Source: Selaginella moellendorffii
Lineage: Eukaryota > Streptophyta > Lycopodiopsida > Selaginellales > Selaginellaceae
Direction of reading: 5' to 3'
Assembly: GCF_000143415.4 (NCBI RefSeq)
Contig: NW_003314332.1
Span: 580,674 to 644,673, forward strand
Length of the DNA: 64,000 nucleotides
Below, one piece after another: positions 54,845-64,000 of the stretch. Each line of letters opens with the position of its first letter. The stretch's first letter is position 1. A program made the position numbers and the translations under genes. The notes beneath the pieces were generated by a model, which did not search any database, had not been told where the DNA came from, and saw only the letters and a program-made list of their open reading frames with translations.

Positions 54845-55699
54845 ATGTGGAGGTTGCTCGGTCTTGGAGCTGCGCTTTTCCTGCTAGGGAATCCATGGAT
54901 GTGGCTGCCGTTTTCTTCCCGCGCACCAGGATCACCGCCACCACCGAGCGACGTCGACGTTTTCTCCCACGGTGCGTATCTCCACAAGAGGATAGTGGAG
55001 TCCCCTCTCTATTGGCTGGGCTTTGCTTCGTCTTTGGTCTCCCTCTTTGCAGCGGCTGCATTCTTACGGTTTTGTATCGTTGATCTCGGGGACGGATCCG
55101 GCACAGCGACAGTGAAAGGGTTTAGTCCCGTGCTTGTACTCATCTTTATGTGGATGGTCAGCACGGCTTCACTCGTGGAGAAATGGATCCTTGACGACAA
55201 CGCTAGAGGCAGGTTGGCGGCATACACATGCGCTTTCTCTGGGATTTTCCTGCTGGCGTCCGCCATGCTCGTCGTGCCATACTTACAGGAGCGTGATAGG
55301 AGAGTGTGGACAGCCATTTACTCAGTGACTACAGTTATGGCGTGGCCGTCATTTGCGCTTCTCCGGAAGTCCCCAGAATTCTACCGGGTCACTGCCACAG
55401 CTGTCACATACGGGATGGCTCAGGTGGCACCGCTTGCTGTTCGTGGGTATTACAAGCTTCCATTCCCATGGAAGACGTCTTTTGCTTATTATTCTCTTCT
55501 CTCCTTAGTTTCTTCGATTCTATGGGCGATCTACTCTGGAGTTGTGGAGAGATACATGGTACATATGGTTGGAGCTGCCCTGAGCATTGCTGTGAATGTT
55601 CTCTACCTCGCCTTCTACGTCGAGAAGATGGTTGACTTTTTTTATTTGTTCCACGGTCTTTTGTTTTCTGCTCAAGCAGTTATATTTCGTATTTGGTAG
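54845..55699 (+). CDS. Multi-pass membrane protein A, unknown family
   Basis: Intronless, 284 residues from MWRLLGLGAALFLLGNP. About seven hydrophobic spans are visible, with short loops (SPLYWLGFASSLVSLFAAAA; SPVLVLIFMWMVSTASLV; AYTCAFSGIFLLASAMLVV; YSLLSLVSSILWAIYSGVV; LYLAFYVEKMVDFFYLF). The first span could be a signal anchor. No catalytic motif recognised. The next membrane protein starts 63 bases after its stop. Confidence 0.65.
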   Translation: MWRLLGLGAALFLLGNPWMWLPFSSRAPGSPPPPSDVDVFSHGAYLHKRIVESPLYWLGFASSLVSLFAAAAFLRFCIVDLGDGSGTATVKGFSPVLVLIFMWMVSTASLVEKWILDDNARGRLAAYTCAFSGIFLLASAMLVVPYLQERDRRVWTAIYSVTTVMAWPSFALLRKSPEFYRVTATAVTYGMAQVAPLAVRGYYKLPFPWKTSFAYYSLLSLVSSILWAIYSGVVERYMVHMVGAALSIAVNVLYLAFYVEKMVDFFYLFHGLLFSAQAVIFRIW

Positions 55700-55762
55700 T
55701 GAACTTTGTCCTTTAAATACATATATATTAATAGAGTATATAGTTTTAGGTAAGTTCAGGTG

Positions 55763-56613
55763 ATGGAGATCACAACAATGAGGCCGTTGTGGTGGTACTA
55801 TTGTGTTGTTTCGTGCTTGGTGACTTTTGCATGCCATTTGTATTTCTACACGACCTATTTCACGCTTGCTTCTCCAAAATTAATTTCTGCTCGTTGCCCT
55901 CGCCCAAGCTGTCATTCTATTGATTGTTACCGCTGGAACTTCCACTATCTGAACAATTTTGAAGTTGGCGTCCAGTATTCTGCTATTAGATACTGGCATC
56001 TTGCATGCTTCACTGACACTTTATATGTTTTGCTGGCTCTTGGCTCTTTAACAGGAGGTAAAGCCCTTGAATTTTTTTATTTTATTTCCTTTCTTTAACT
56101 TTTCTTCATTCAGTTGTCATTGGAGTTCTTGCTTATTTCCATCATAAGTGGTGCATGCTGATCAGCTTTATCGTCGGAGCTATTAGTGCCACATTGATTC
56201 CTCTTGCACCACATTCCTCATTGTTCGTTGTATTGCAAGTTTTGTCAGCAATGGCACACTTTTGTGCGGGAATGACATCAATTTGCAGACTTGTTGAAGA
56301 GACTCCAGCACCTGGCTTCATTTATTTGAAAAGTCAGTACGTACCAGGTTATAAGCCCAATGAGAATTTTGATCTAGATGGGGATGAAGCTTGCACAATA
56401 ATGTCAGTATTAGGTATCATACCACTTACGGCATCCTGTTTCATCTCTTTGGTATACTTCCTCGTCCCAGCATATCGTTTTTATCCAGATTGGAAGTGGG
56501 GAAACAGGGTGGTAGCCTTGGTTGATGTTGTCTTGATACTAGTGCTTGTAGCAGAAATGATAGCACTAGCTATAGTTGATAAGTACATAATTAGAAGAGT
56601 TAATCATTCTTAG
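55763..56613 (+). CDS. Multi-pass membrane protein B, unknown family
   Basis: Two exons (55763-56057, 56114-56613; 56-base intron) give 264 residues. There are about six spans, a Cys-rich lumenal loop (ARCPRPSCHSIDCYRW), then YWHLACFTDTLYVLLALGS, VVIGVLAYFHHKWCML, LVVLQVLSAMAHFCAG-like and a last span (VVLILVLVAEMIALAIV). Layout suggests a small membrane protein of the Frag1/DRAM/DUF998 kind, but I cannot assign one. It is so close to protein A that one transcript could carry both. The 63-base gap is AT-rich and ends TTCAG like an intron, but splicing it does not restore one frame. Confidence 0.6.
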
Positions 56614-56903
56614 TGCTTCGTTTTCAAAATAATAGATAAAATTACATTTTCTAGGCCTAATTATATGAAGAAAAAGTGTGCTTTTCAAGGAGATACAATT
56701 ATATTTTTCAAATTTATATTTTTATAATAAAGTTTATTCAACCACAACTCAAAAGTACGGTCATTAAAAAAAAAATTCAGTGATGTTCAAGTTTTTCATG
56801 TAGCAATTGATTAAATTTACTCAATTAATATTGCAACTAAAACAGCCATTTAGTGGACTTCCATATTTCTTTATTGAATGGTAGATTTAAGGTTTGCCTA
56901 GCC
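56614..56903. other. AT-rich 3' flank
   Basis: Likely 3' UTR of protein B and spacer. Nothing else seen. Confidence 0.45.
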
Positions 56904-56921
56904 ACACACACACACACACAC

Positions 56922-56987
<66 letters not shown>

Positions 56988-56998
56988 GTGTGTGTGAG
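56904..56998. repeat. Palindromic compound microsatellite
   Basis: (CA)n then GA, a long (TA)n of about 60 bases, then TC and (TG)n. The flanking CA and TG runs are mutual reverse complements, so the whole can form a hairpin of nearly 95 bases. Confidence 0.93.
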
Positions 56999-57019
56999 AG
57001 GTCCAAGTGTATGGCTATA

Positions 57020-58261
57020 ATACCATATACTAATATTAGCATAGTAGAATTTTGGTAGCCGTTAGATTAGTTTCAATTCAGACCATTTGCTTTTATATAT
57101 AAGCTAAGGTGACTGCAGATGCTAGCAGCGTAGTGTAAGCGACTAAATTTTTCCATTCTACTTTAGTCACTTAACCACACCTTCGACCACTTGGAGGAGT
57201 CTCATTCACAACCTTCATAAGTCCCATTCAGGACTTGGGGCTCGCTAGCCCCGAGAATGGCATCCATGCCACTCAACCTTTGCACTTGGTCCAAGTGCTC
57301 CACGTGTCCGATCCCATGACCGACACCCAAAGGTACCACTGACATCTCGGCCCGTTACGCTAAGGCCATGCCCATTCACCTTTGCTGCGCAAATGGTCCA
57401 ATACCACTTGCATCACCATCCCGTCTCTCCAAGACTGGGCCATCTGTCTACGAGGGGTCATCTTAGATCCACTCCTTAGCATCCTTAGGATGCCCACAGA
57501 CCTGGGGAATCGCCTTCCCCAAAGTCCCTTTGTCAGTTCCTACCAAGTCCCTTTCTGCCCCTGGCCGTGTTTGCCAACACTGCCACTGGATCGAGGCCCA
57601 CAGGCCCGACCACTAAGTCCCACGGTCCTCTGGGACTTCCTCACCACACGACCGTGTCCTTGGTCACTACCCCAGAGGACTGCTCCTCTTCCTTTCCACA
57701 GTCTGGGCCTTTGGGACGACATTTCGGAACACCGTGGCCTTACGCGAGCCACCTGGGTACTCTCCCCACCTATCGCCTTTAGGTGCTCTAGCCATGGGCT
57801 TAGAGCGAGGTTCCGTTGAGCCACGCCTGGTATCCAAGTAGGTAGTGCCACCCACACTTGGACTGGGAGCATCGGCCAGTCGATCTCTCGGGGGAACTAG
57901 AGCCGGCTCTTGAACACTTCACCAAGCTACCCCGCTTGTCGGTCCGTATTCACTCTAGTCTTGGACTTCCCAGTGGTCAGTTCATCACCCAACACTGGGT
58001 CTGGCCTTCCTGGGCCAAACTGGCCTTTCCTGGCCAAACTGGCTCCACTGCAGTCCTCCCCCTACTATACTTTTGGAGCTCACCAAACCCCCCAGGGTCT
58101 GGGAGACGAACGCTTTGGGCTTTCACCCTCTCAGGCTCCGGACTCGGACTCGGACTCGGACTCGGACTCGGACTCGGACTCGGACTCGGATTCGGATTCG
58201 GACTCGGACTCGGGCTCGGGCTCGGTCTTGGCCTCGGCCTCGGTCTCGGTCTCGGTCCCGA

Positions 58262-58292
<31 letters not shown>

Positions 58293-59045
58293 TCCGGTCT
58301 CGGTCTCGACTTCGGACTCCATCTCGGACTCCATCTCGGACTCCATCTCGGACTCCATCTCGGACTCCATCTCGGACTCCATCTCGGGTCCCTCTCGGGT
58401 CCATCTCGGACTCCATCTCGGGTCCATCTCGGACTCCATTTCGGGTCTATCTCGGGTCCACCTCGGACTCCATCTCGGACTCCATCTCGGGTCCATCTCG
58501 GACTCCATCTTGGACTCCATCTCGGACTCCATCTCGGGTCCATCTCGGACTCCATTTTGGGTCCATCTCGGGTCCACCTCGGACTCCATCTCGGACTCCA
58601 TCTTGGGTCCATCTCGGACTCCACTTCGGACTCCAACTCGGGTCCATCTCGGGTCCACCTCGGACTCCAACTCGGACTCCATCTCGGACTCCATCTCGGA
58701 CTCCATCTCGGACTCCATCTCGGACTCCACTTCGGACTCCAACTCGGGTCCATCTCGGGTCCACCTCGGACTCCACTTCAGACTCCATCTCGGACACTCC
58801 CACGTGTCATGTGTTGGTCCTTTTGGGTCCCTTTTTGGAGCCTCGCCTTTTGTTCGCTTCGTGCTCGTTCCTCGAGCACTTCGTTGGGAGTTCCACTCCC
58901 GCTCTTGACTTTTCAAGTCGGAGCTTTTGGTCCAAACGTGTTACGCTCGTTTGGCTCTCGCTTCGGCCACTACCATGTGGCGCCCTTCCAGCTCCACTTT
59001 GGGGCCTAGAGATTTTGTGTCTCACACGTAGAAGGTGCAGACCCT
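57020..59045 (+). mobile_element. 5' LTR / leader of Gypsy chromovirus
   Basis: About 2 kb of non-coding sequence ahead of gag. It aligns with the decayed LTR at 17545-19870 (see there). GC-rich unlike its decayed relative, so younger. The exact left end is blurred by the microsatellite, and the primer site after it is not obvious. Confidence 0.65.
58131..58795 (+). repeat. GGACTC / CTCGGACTCCAT tandem array
   Basis: Begins as about ten GGACTC hexamers, passes through GGTCTC variants, then becomes a 12-base CTCGGACTCCAT array with some CTCGGGTCCAT units. Because the period divides by three, all frames stay open and give Leu-Gly, Asp-Ser or Arg-Thr repeats that are not proteins. Confidence 0.95.
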
Positions 59046-59090
59046 TCGGTAGGGTCTGAGGCAGGACCAAACAAGGTCGAACAGACCGAA

Positions 59091-59933
59091 GTGGAATTAG
59101 TCCCTCAAGCTGTTCCCAAGTACAAACCAAAGCCCCCACTGGTCTTCAAGGAAGTGAACGACTATAAGGTGGTGGAGGATTGGTTTTACGATATGGAGGA
59201 CTACTTTCGAGTGTTGCAGTTACCGAGCTCGGAGAAGGTCCCATGTGCAAAACCATACTTGGCAGATAATGCCAAGTTTTGGTAGAGAACGACAGAGGCC
59301 AATGAAGGATCGGTGGCCACTTGGGAAATGATGAAGGTGAGGATTTGTGCGACATACGTTCCTTCGAATGCCATTTTGCACCTAAGGGATGAGATAAGTA
59401 GGCTAAAGCAGACCGGAACCATTCAAGAGTATGTGAATGGATTTATGGCGAAGAGGATACTGGTCATGGATATGGGGGATATGGATGCATTCCATGCCTT
59501 CATATCGGGCTTGCAAACCTAGGCTCGCGGCGAGGTGATGCGTTGGAACCTGACCAATTACAAAGAAGCGTTGGATGCGGCTATCAAAGTGCATTTCAAC
59601 GATAACCTACGAAAGGGGAACACGACGGGGTCGGGGTCCACGTTTAGCAAAGGGGCCAAACCAAGGGGAACATATAGCAAAGGGAAATTCAAGAAGAGTT
59701 TCTCTAAGAATGAGTCCTCGGGGTTCCGGAAAGGCAAATCCGGTGGCCAGCGAGCAAGTACGTGGGGGAGTCAAACAAAAAGAGACAAACCCACGGATAA
59801 GAAGATCAAGTCGTTTAACAGCATGGGAAATAACGTATGCTACAACTGCGGTGAAGCAGGACACTTTTCGAGAGAATGTCCCTACCCGAAGAAGGCCAGA
59901 GCCAATATGGCTATTAAGTGGGGTGAAGTCTAA
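59091..59933 (+). pseudogene. Gypsy gag with zinc knuckle
   Basis: The plus frame contains DWFYDMEDYFRVLQL and FWRTTEAN-type capsid-like sequence interrupted by a TAG at 59283, AILHLRDEISRLKQTGTIQE, another TAG at 59520, then a basic region and the CCHC knuckle CYNCGEAGHFSREC (59838-59880). It is part of the same element as the pol region. Confidence 0.85.
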
Positions 59934-60059
59934 ACTGAGACATAGTCCGGCAAGCCGGACTAATGGTGCAACGGCTGGGCGAACCAAGGACTATAGAGTT
60001 TGTTCAAGGTAGCCAAAGCACCGATGAAGTACTTTGACAAGCGAGAGTCGAAGTAAAGA

Positions 60060-63000
60060 CTTGGAAAGTAGACATGGATTTCACCGTGTTGGACATGGCG
60101 GGATTTGACGTGATCTTTGGGATAGATTGGTTCAATCGGTTCGTGGTAACCCTACATGGACAAGGTAGAAAGCTTGTGGTACTGGCGAATGCTCAAGGGA
60201 GAAAATCCGGGGTGGAGGCCCAGGATCTAAAGGTAGGGCAATGCAAGGCCAAAGATTCGTGCTTAAACCTGGTGTCCACAAGAGGACAACTCACTAAAGG
60301 GACCAAGGCTGCATTTTTATGCTTACTCTCGGTGAGAAGTGACAAAAAGACAGGAACAGAAGAAGTACCTTTAGTGATCCAGCGGGTGTTGGACCAATTC
60401 CAGGATACCATGCTGGAGGAGCTACTGGCGGGGTTGCCCCCTGCACGACCGATAGAACATAAGATTGAGTTGGTCAAAGGTGCTGAGGCGATGGTTCGTC
60501 CCCCTATCATTTGAACGAAAAAGAACTCGCGGAGCTCAAGTGCCAACTAAAGGAGTTGGTGGACAAAGGGTATGTTAGGTTGAGCAAGTTGCCGTATGGG
60601 GCGCTGGTGCTATTTGTGAAAAAGAAAGATGGGTTTATGTGCATGTGCATAAACTACCGGTTGCTCAACAAATATACAAAGAAGAACAAGTACCCTTTGC
60701 CAAGGATTGAGGACCTGTTTGATACGTTGGGAAAAGCAAAATACTTCTCGAGGATTGACCTAAGGTCAGGATACTACCAGATCAGGGTAGCAGAGGAAGA
60801 TGTGGAGAAGACAACCTGTCGAACGAGATATGGGAGCTTTGAGTTTCTGGTGATGCCCTTCAGGCTATGCAATGCACCAGCAACGTTTTCGGTATTGATG
60901 AACTATATCTTTGTACTTTATCTGGATCACTTTGTGGTCATCTATATTGACGACATCCTAATCTATAGCGAAACGCTAGAGGAGCATGCCAAACACTTGA
61001 CGAAGGTGTTTGAGAAACTAAGGGAATACTAGTTGTATGCTAAAGAAAGCAAATGTGACTTTGCTCAATAAGAGGTAAAGTTTCTCGGGCATGTGGTGGG
61101 CAAAGACGGGCTCAAGGTGGACCCTGAGAAGGTCCAAGTGATCCAGGATTGGGAGCGACCATTGAATGTACACGAGTTAAGGGCGTTTTTGGGGCTATGC
61201 AACTACTATCGAAAGTTTATCAAACACTATTCGAGAATAGCCCTACCCTTAACGGACCAAATGGGAAAAGGGAAGATGGTATGGACAGCAGAATGCGAGG
61301 TGGCATTCGTCCACTTCAAGGGGAAGTTAAGGAAGGCTCCCGTGTTGGCGTTACCAGACTTTGGTAAGGACTTTGAGGTAGAAACAGATGCTTCAGACTT
61401 TGCGTTGGGCGTAGTTTTGAAGCAAGACAACCATCCAGTAGCGTTCTTCTTGAAGAAGTTGGACAAGGCTCAACAGAAGTGGCCTACTCATGAGAAGGAA
61501 TTGTTTGTGGTGGTCAAGGCGCTCAAGGAGTGGTGACACTACCTTGGGAGACACTTCAAGGTTTACACGGACAATGTGGCAACGAAACACTTCTTGTCAC
61601 AGCCCGACCTGAGGGGAAAACAAGGTCGGTGGGCCAATGCCTTGGTCGAGTTTGATTGCGAGATTTTGTACAAGCCTGGGAAGAGCAACATCGTGGCAGA
61701 TGTGCTAAGTCGAAAAGCGAGCTTGAAGTTAGCGATATCCAGCGCGACAGCAACCTTTTGGGATGATGTGTGGACCGCATACGAGAACGATGGTCTAGCA
61801 CAAAAAGTGTTGCTGAGGAATCTAGAGGCACAGGAAGCTTACTAGAGAGGTGAGCTGCCAACGGAAGAGAAAACGGGCTATGTGGAACGCAACAGACTCA
61901 TATATTACAAGCAAACAAGGGTGTATGTTCCAGAAGGGGAACTAAGGAAGGTAGCCTTAGAAGAGTGTCATGACAGACCTCTTGCGGGACACGGCGGAGT
62001 GCCCAAAACAATGGGTTTACTCAAGAGGAAGTACGACTGGCCAGATATGGCTAAAGACGTCCAAGACTATGTAAAGACATGTCCAACATGTCAGCAGGTC
62101 AAAGCCGTGACTAAGGCTAGTGGGGGCTTGTTACAAAGCATCCCAATTCCAGATCGTCCGTAGAAATGTCTTACGATGGACTTCATCATGGGACTCCCCC
62201 GAAGCGAGGTTCGATGCGATATTCGTGGTGGTGGATCGATTTTCGAAGATGGCACATTTCATACCCACCACAACGGAAGTGGATGCGGAAGGTGTGGCGA
62301 AACTGTTCTTCGAACAAGTGGTTCGAGTGCGGGGGAGGCCAGAAGAGATTATCTCAGATCAAGATAAGATCTTCACTAATAGGTTCTGGAAGACACTCTT
62401 ATAACAATATCGCACCAAGTTGAAATTCAGCACAGCCTATCACCCACAGACAGACAGACAAACGGAAAGGGTGAATAGGCAGCTAGAGGGTTATTTGCGA
62501 TGTTATGTCTCGGGAGACCAGATTGGGTAAGTCATTTGGGACTTGCGGAAATGTGTTATAACAACTCACCACATTCGAGCATCGGGGTGAGTCCATGGGA
62601 AGTCATCAATGGGTGAGCTATTGAAGGTCCTATGGAACTCGGCATGGCCAAGTATCATGGAGAGTTACTCGCAGTGGAGGCATTCACGGTGGAAAGACTC
62701 AACATTTGGAATCTAGTGAGGGATTCCTTGGAACGGGCTCAACAAAGGCAAACCAAGTACGCGAACCAAAAGCGTCGGGATGTAGAGTACCAAGCTATGG
62801 AGAAGGTGTGGCTGAACACCAAGAACCTCAGGCTACCAAGTGGGATCAGCCGGAAGTTGACCCAAAAGTTCGCGGGGCCTTATGAGATTGAGGCTTGAAT
62901 TGGTAAAGTGGCTTACTGTCTCTGACTTCCTCAAGAGATGGTGAAAATGCACCCTGTGTTCCATGTGAACTTACTCAAGCCGTATTTTGAAGATCCTGTT

Positions 63001-63240
63001 CGCAAGGACCAAGTAAGACCCTTACCTGAGGTTATCCAGGGGGAAGAGGAATACGAAGTCGAGGCCATTTTCAATGCGCGCAAGAGCAAATGACAAGGAC
63101 ACGAGGTGAGAGAGTTCTATGTGAAGTGGAAAGGATTTTCACACTGCAAAGCAACATGGGAACCGGAGGAGAACCTAGCGAACGTGCGAGATCTAATGGA
63201 GGAATTTCTGCAAGGCAGAACTCTATGTACTTATGTAAAG
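60060..63240 (+). mobile_element. Gypsy chromovirus pol, multiply broken
   Basis: Order is protease, RT, RNase H, integrase, chromodomain, as in Gypsy chromoviruses. Landmarks: FGIDWFNRF (protease end), [20 protein letters not shown] and YIDD (60943-60954, RT), ETDASDFALGVVLKQ (RNase H), HDRPLAGHGG..CPTCQQVKA (integrase zinc finger), [15 protein letters not shown] and [11 protein letters not shown] (integrase core), HPVFHVNLLKPYF, and FYVKWKGFSHCKATWEPEENL (chromodomain, 63110-63180, read in parts). Breaks include a shift near 60492, stops at 61030, 61069, 61534, 61843 and 62161, a shift near 62200, and stops at 62402 and beyond. It cannot act alone. Confidence 0.93.
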
Positions 63241-63725
63241 TTCAATTAAAGTATCAATTTGTGAAGTTGAGCAATGGCATATGTTGGGACTCGAAGGCGC
63301 ACCAAAGGTAAGCTAATTAGCATGGGTTAGCTAGGTCGACCAGGCGTAGGGAATTGCTCCTGACTCCCCGCGGGGATGTCGAATCCGTAGATGTATTCTA
63401 CGGAGGTTGGATTCAAGTCCCAACCCCCTAGTAAAGCAAGGCTGGGTTCAAGTCCCAACCCCATACTAAGGCGTGGTGGGGTGAGGAGTATAGGGACACC
63501 TATATTCCATTGTCATGGGCTCTTGGCCGGGGAGGCTAACTTAGGCACACTGCTAAGTGGGGGGATGCCCCCGGAGATATGGTCAACAAGTTGTAGGATT
63601 AAAAAGAGAGATGTTTGATGTGGGCATCGAACTTCTTCTATGGGTGGTGGAGTTGTAAGGAACCAACTCGCCAAGGTGTCGTAGGCTAAAGGATCCCCGA
63701 AAGCATGACCAAAATGACAAAGAGT
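63241..63725 (+). mobile_element. 3' untranslated internal region of the Gypsy element
   Basis: No coding capacity. It contains two direct copies of TTCAAGTCCCAACCCC (about 63412-63427 and 63449-63464), which resemble a tRNA T-arm but lack the rest of a tRNA. The 3' LTR is expected beyond the window. Confidence 0.5.
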
Positions 63726-64000
63726 TCATCGAATGGGACCGAGTCGAAGATCGAGTCCAAGACCGACTCTAAAACCAAGTTCGAGATAGAGTCCAAGATT
63801 GAGTCCGAGACCGACTCGGGGACCGAGTTCGAGTCCGAGTTCGAGACCGAGTTCGAGACGGAGTCCGAGATCCGAAATCGGGTCCGAGACCGAGTCCGAA
63901 GTCGAGTCCGAGGTCGGGCCCGAGATCGGGTCCGAGATCGAGTCCGCGATCGAGTCCGAGACCGAATCCGAAGTCGGATCCGAAATCGGATCCGAGATCG
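63725..64000. repeat. GAGTCC-type array, opposite strand sense
   Basis: Hexamer-based GAGTCCGAGAC units run to the window edge. They are the reverse complement of the units at 58131-58795, so the two arrays are in inverted orientation. Confidence 0.9.

Noticed and set aside
55690-55765. Fusing the two membrane proteins through a 64-base intron
   Set aside because: Each donor and acceptor combination I tried leads straight into a stop codon.
57858-59059. Long open frames of 250-380 residues on both strands across the Gypsy LTR
   Set aside because: They come from the 6- and 12-base tandem array, whose period keeps all frames open; the residues are pure Leu-Gly, Asp-Ser or Arg-Thr repeats.
63400-63470. 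Possible tRNA genes
   Set aside because: Two TTCAAGTCCCAACCCC copies look like T-arms, but no acceptor stem, D-arm or anticodon arm can be placed around them.
1-64000. CRISPR arrays, bacterial operons or riboswitches
   Set aside because: The window is plant nuclear DNA; no spaced direct repeats of CRISPR type and no riboswitch core were seen.

Overview
This window is nuclear DNA of a land plant, most likely a lycophyte close to Selaginella. The inference rests on very compact protein genes with introns of about 55-75 bases, plant-only families (DUF630/DUF632, DUF506, an S-repeat PPR protein, a plant-type L-gulonolactone oxidase), GATC-rich leaders, and gene islands separated by AT-rich retrotransposon wreckage. 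I could not run any search, so family calls come from reading translated motifs.

Layout. 0-1.6 kb: AT-rich spacer and a subtilase fragment. 1.6-12.6 kb: gene island with an intronless PPR gene, an intronless U2AF small-subunit gene, a small membrane-anchored protein divergent from it, and two tandem DUF630/DUF632 genes. 12.6-20.5 kb: AT-rich heterochromatin-like stretch with an ATPase-like relic, a decayed Gypsy element, and 5S-rRNA-bearing Cassandra-like TRIM elements, one with a perfect target-site duplication. 20.5-39.2 kb: an intact L-gulonolactone oxidase, an intact DUF506 gene and an intact membrane-protein gene among many relics (malectin-like, DUF632 3' end, GDSL lipase, FtsJ methyltransferase, CNX1/MoeA, coiled coil) and duplicated blocks, including a second TRIM type inside a pseudogene.

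39.3-47.5 kb: a housekeeping island with pyruvate decarboxylase, the 40S maturation factor TSR1, and the m6A writer MTA/METTL3. TSR1 and MTA fire divergently from a 121-base promoter with a telo-box. 47.9-54.8 kb: a TPR-like gene with two broken copies, interleaved with fragments copied from MTA. 54.8-56.6 kb: two adjacent multi-pass membrane proteins. 56.9-64 kb: a cruciform-prone microsatellite and a long-LTR Gypsy chromovirus (gag to chromodomain), broken by many stops and shifts, with hexamer-based tandem arrays.

The genes do not form one pathway. Functional links visible here are the shared promoters (U2AF with its neighbour; TSR1 with MTA) and local duplication, which explains most of the relics.
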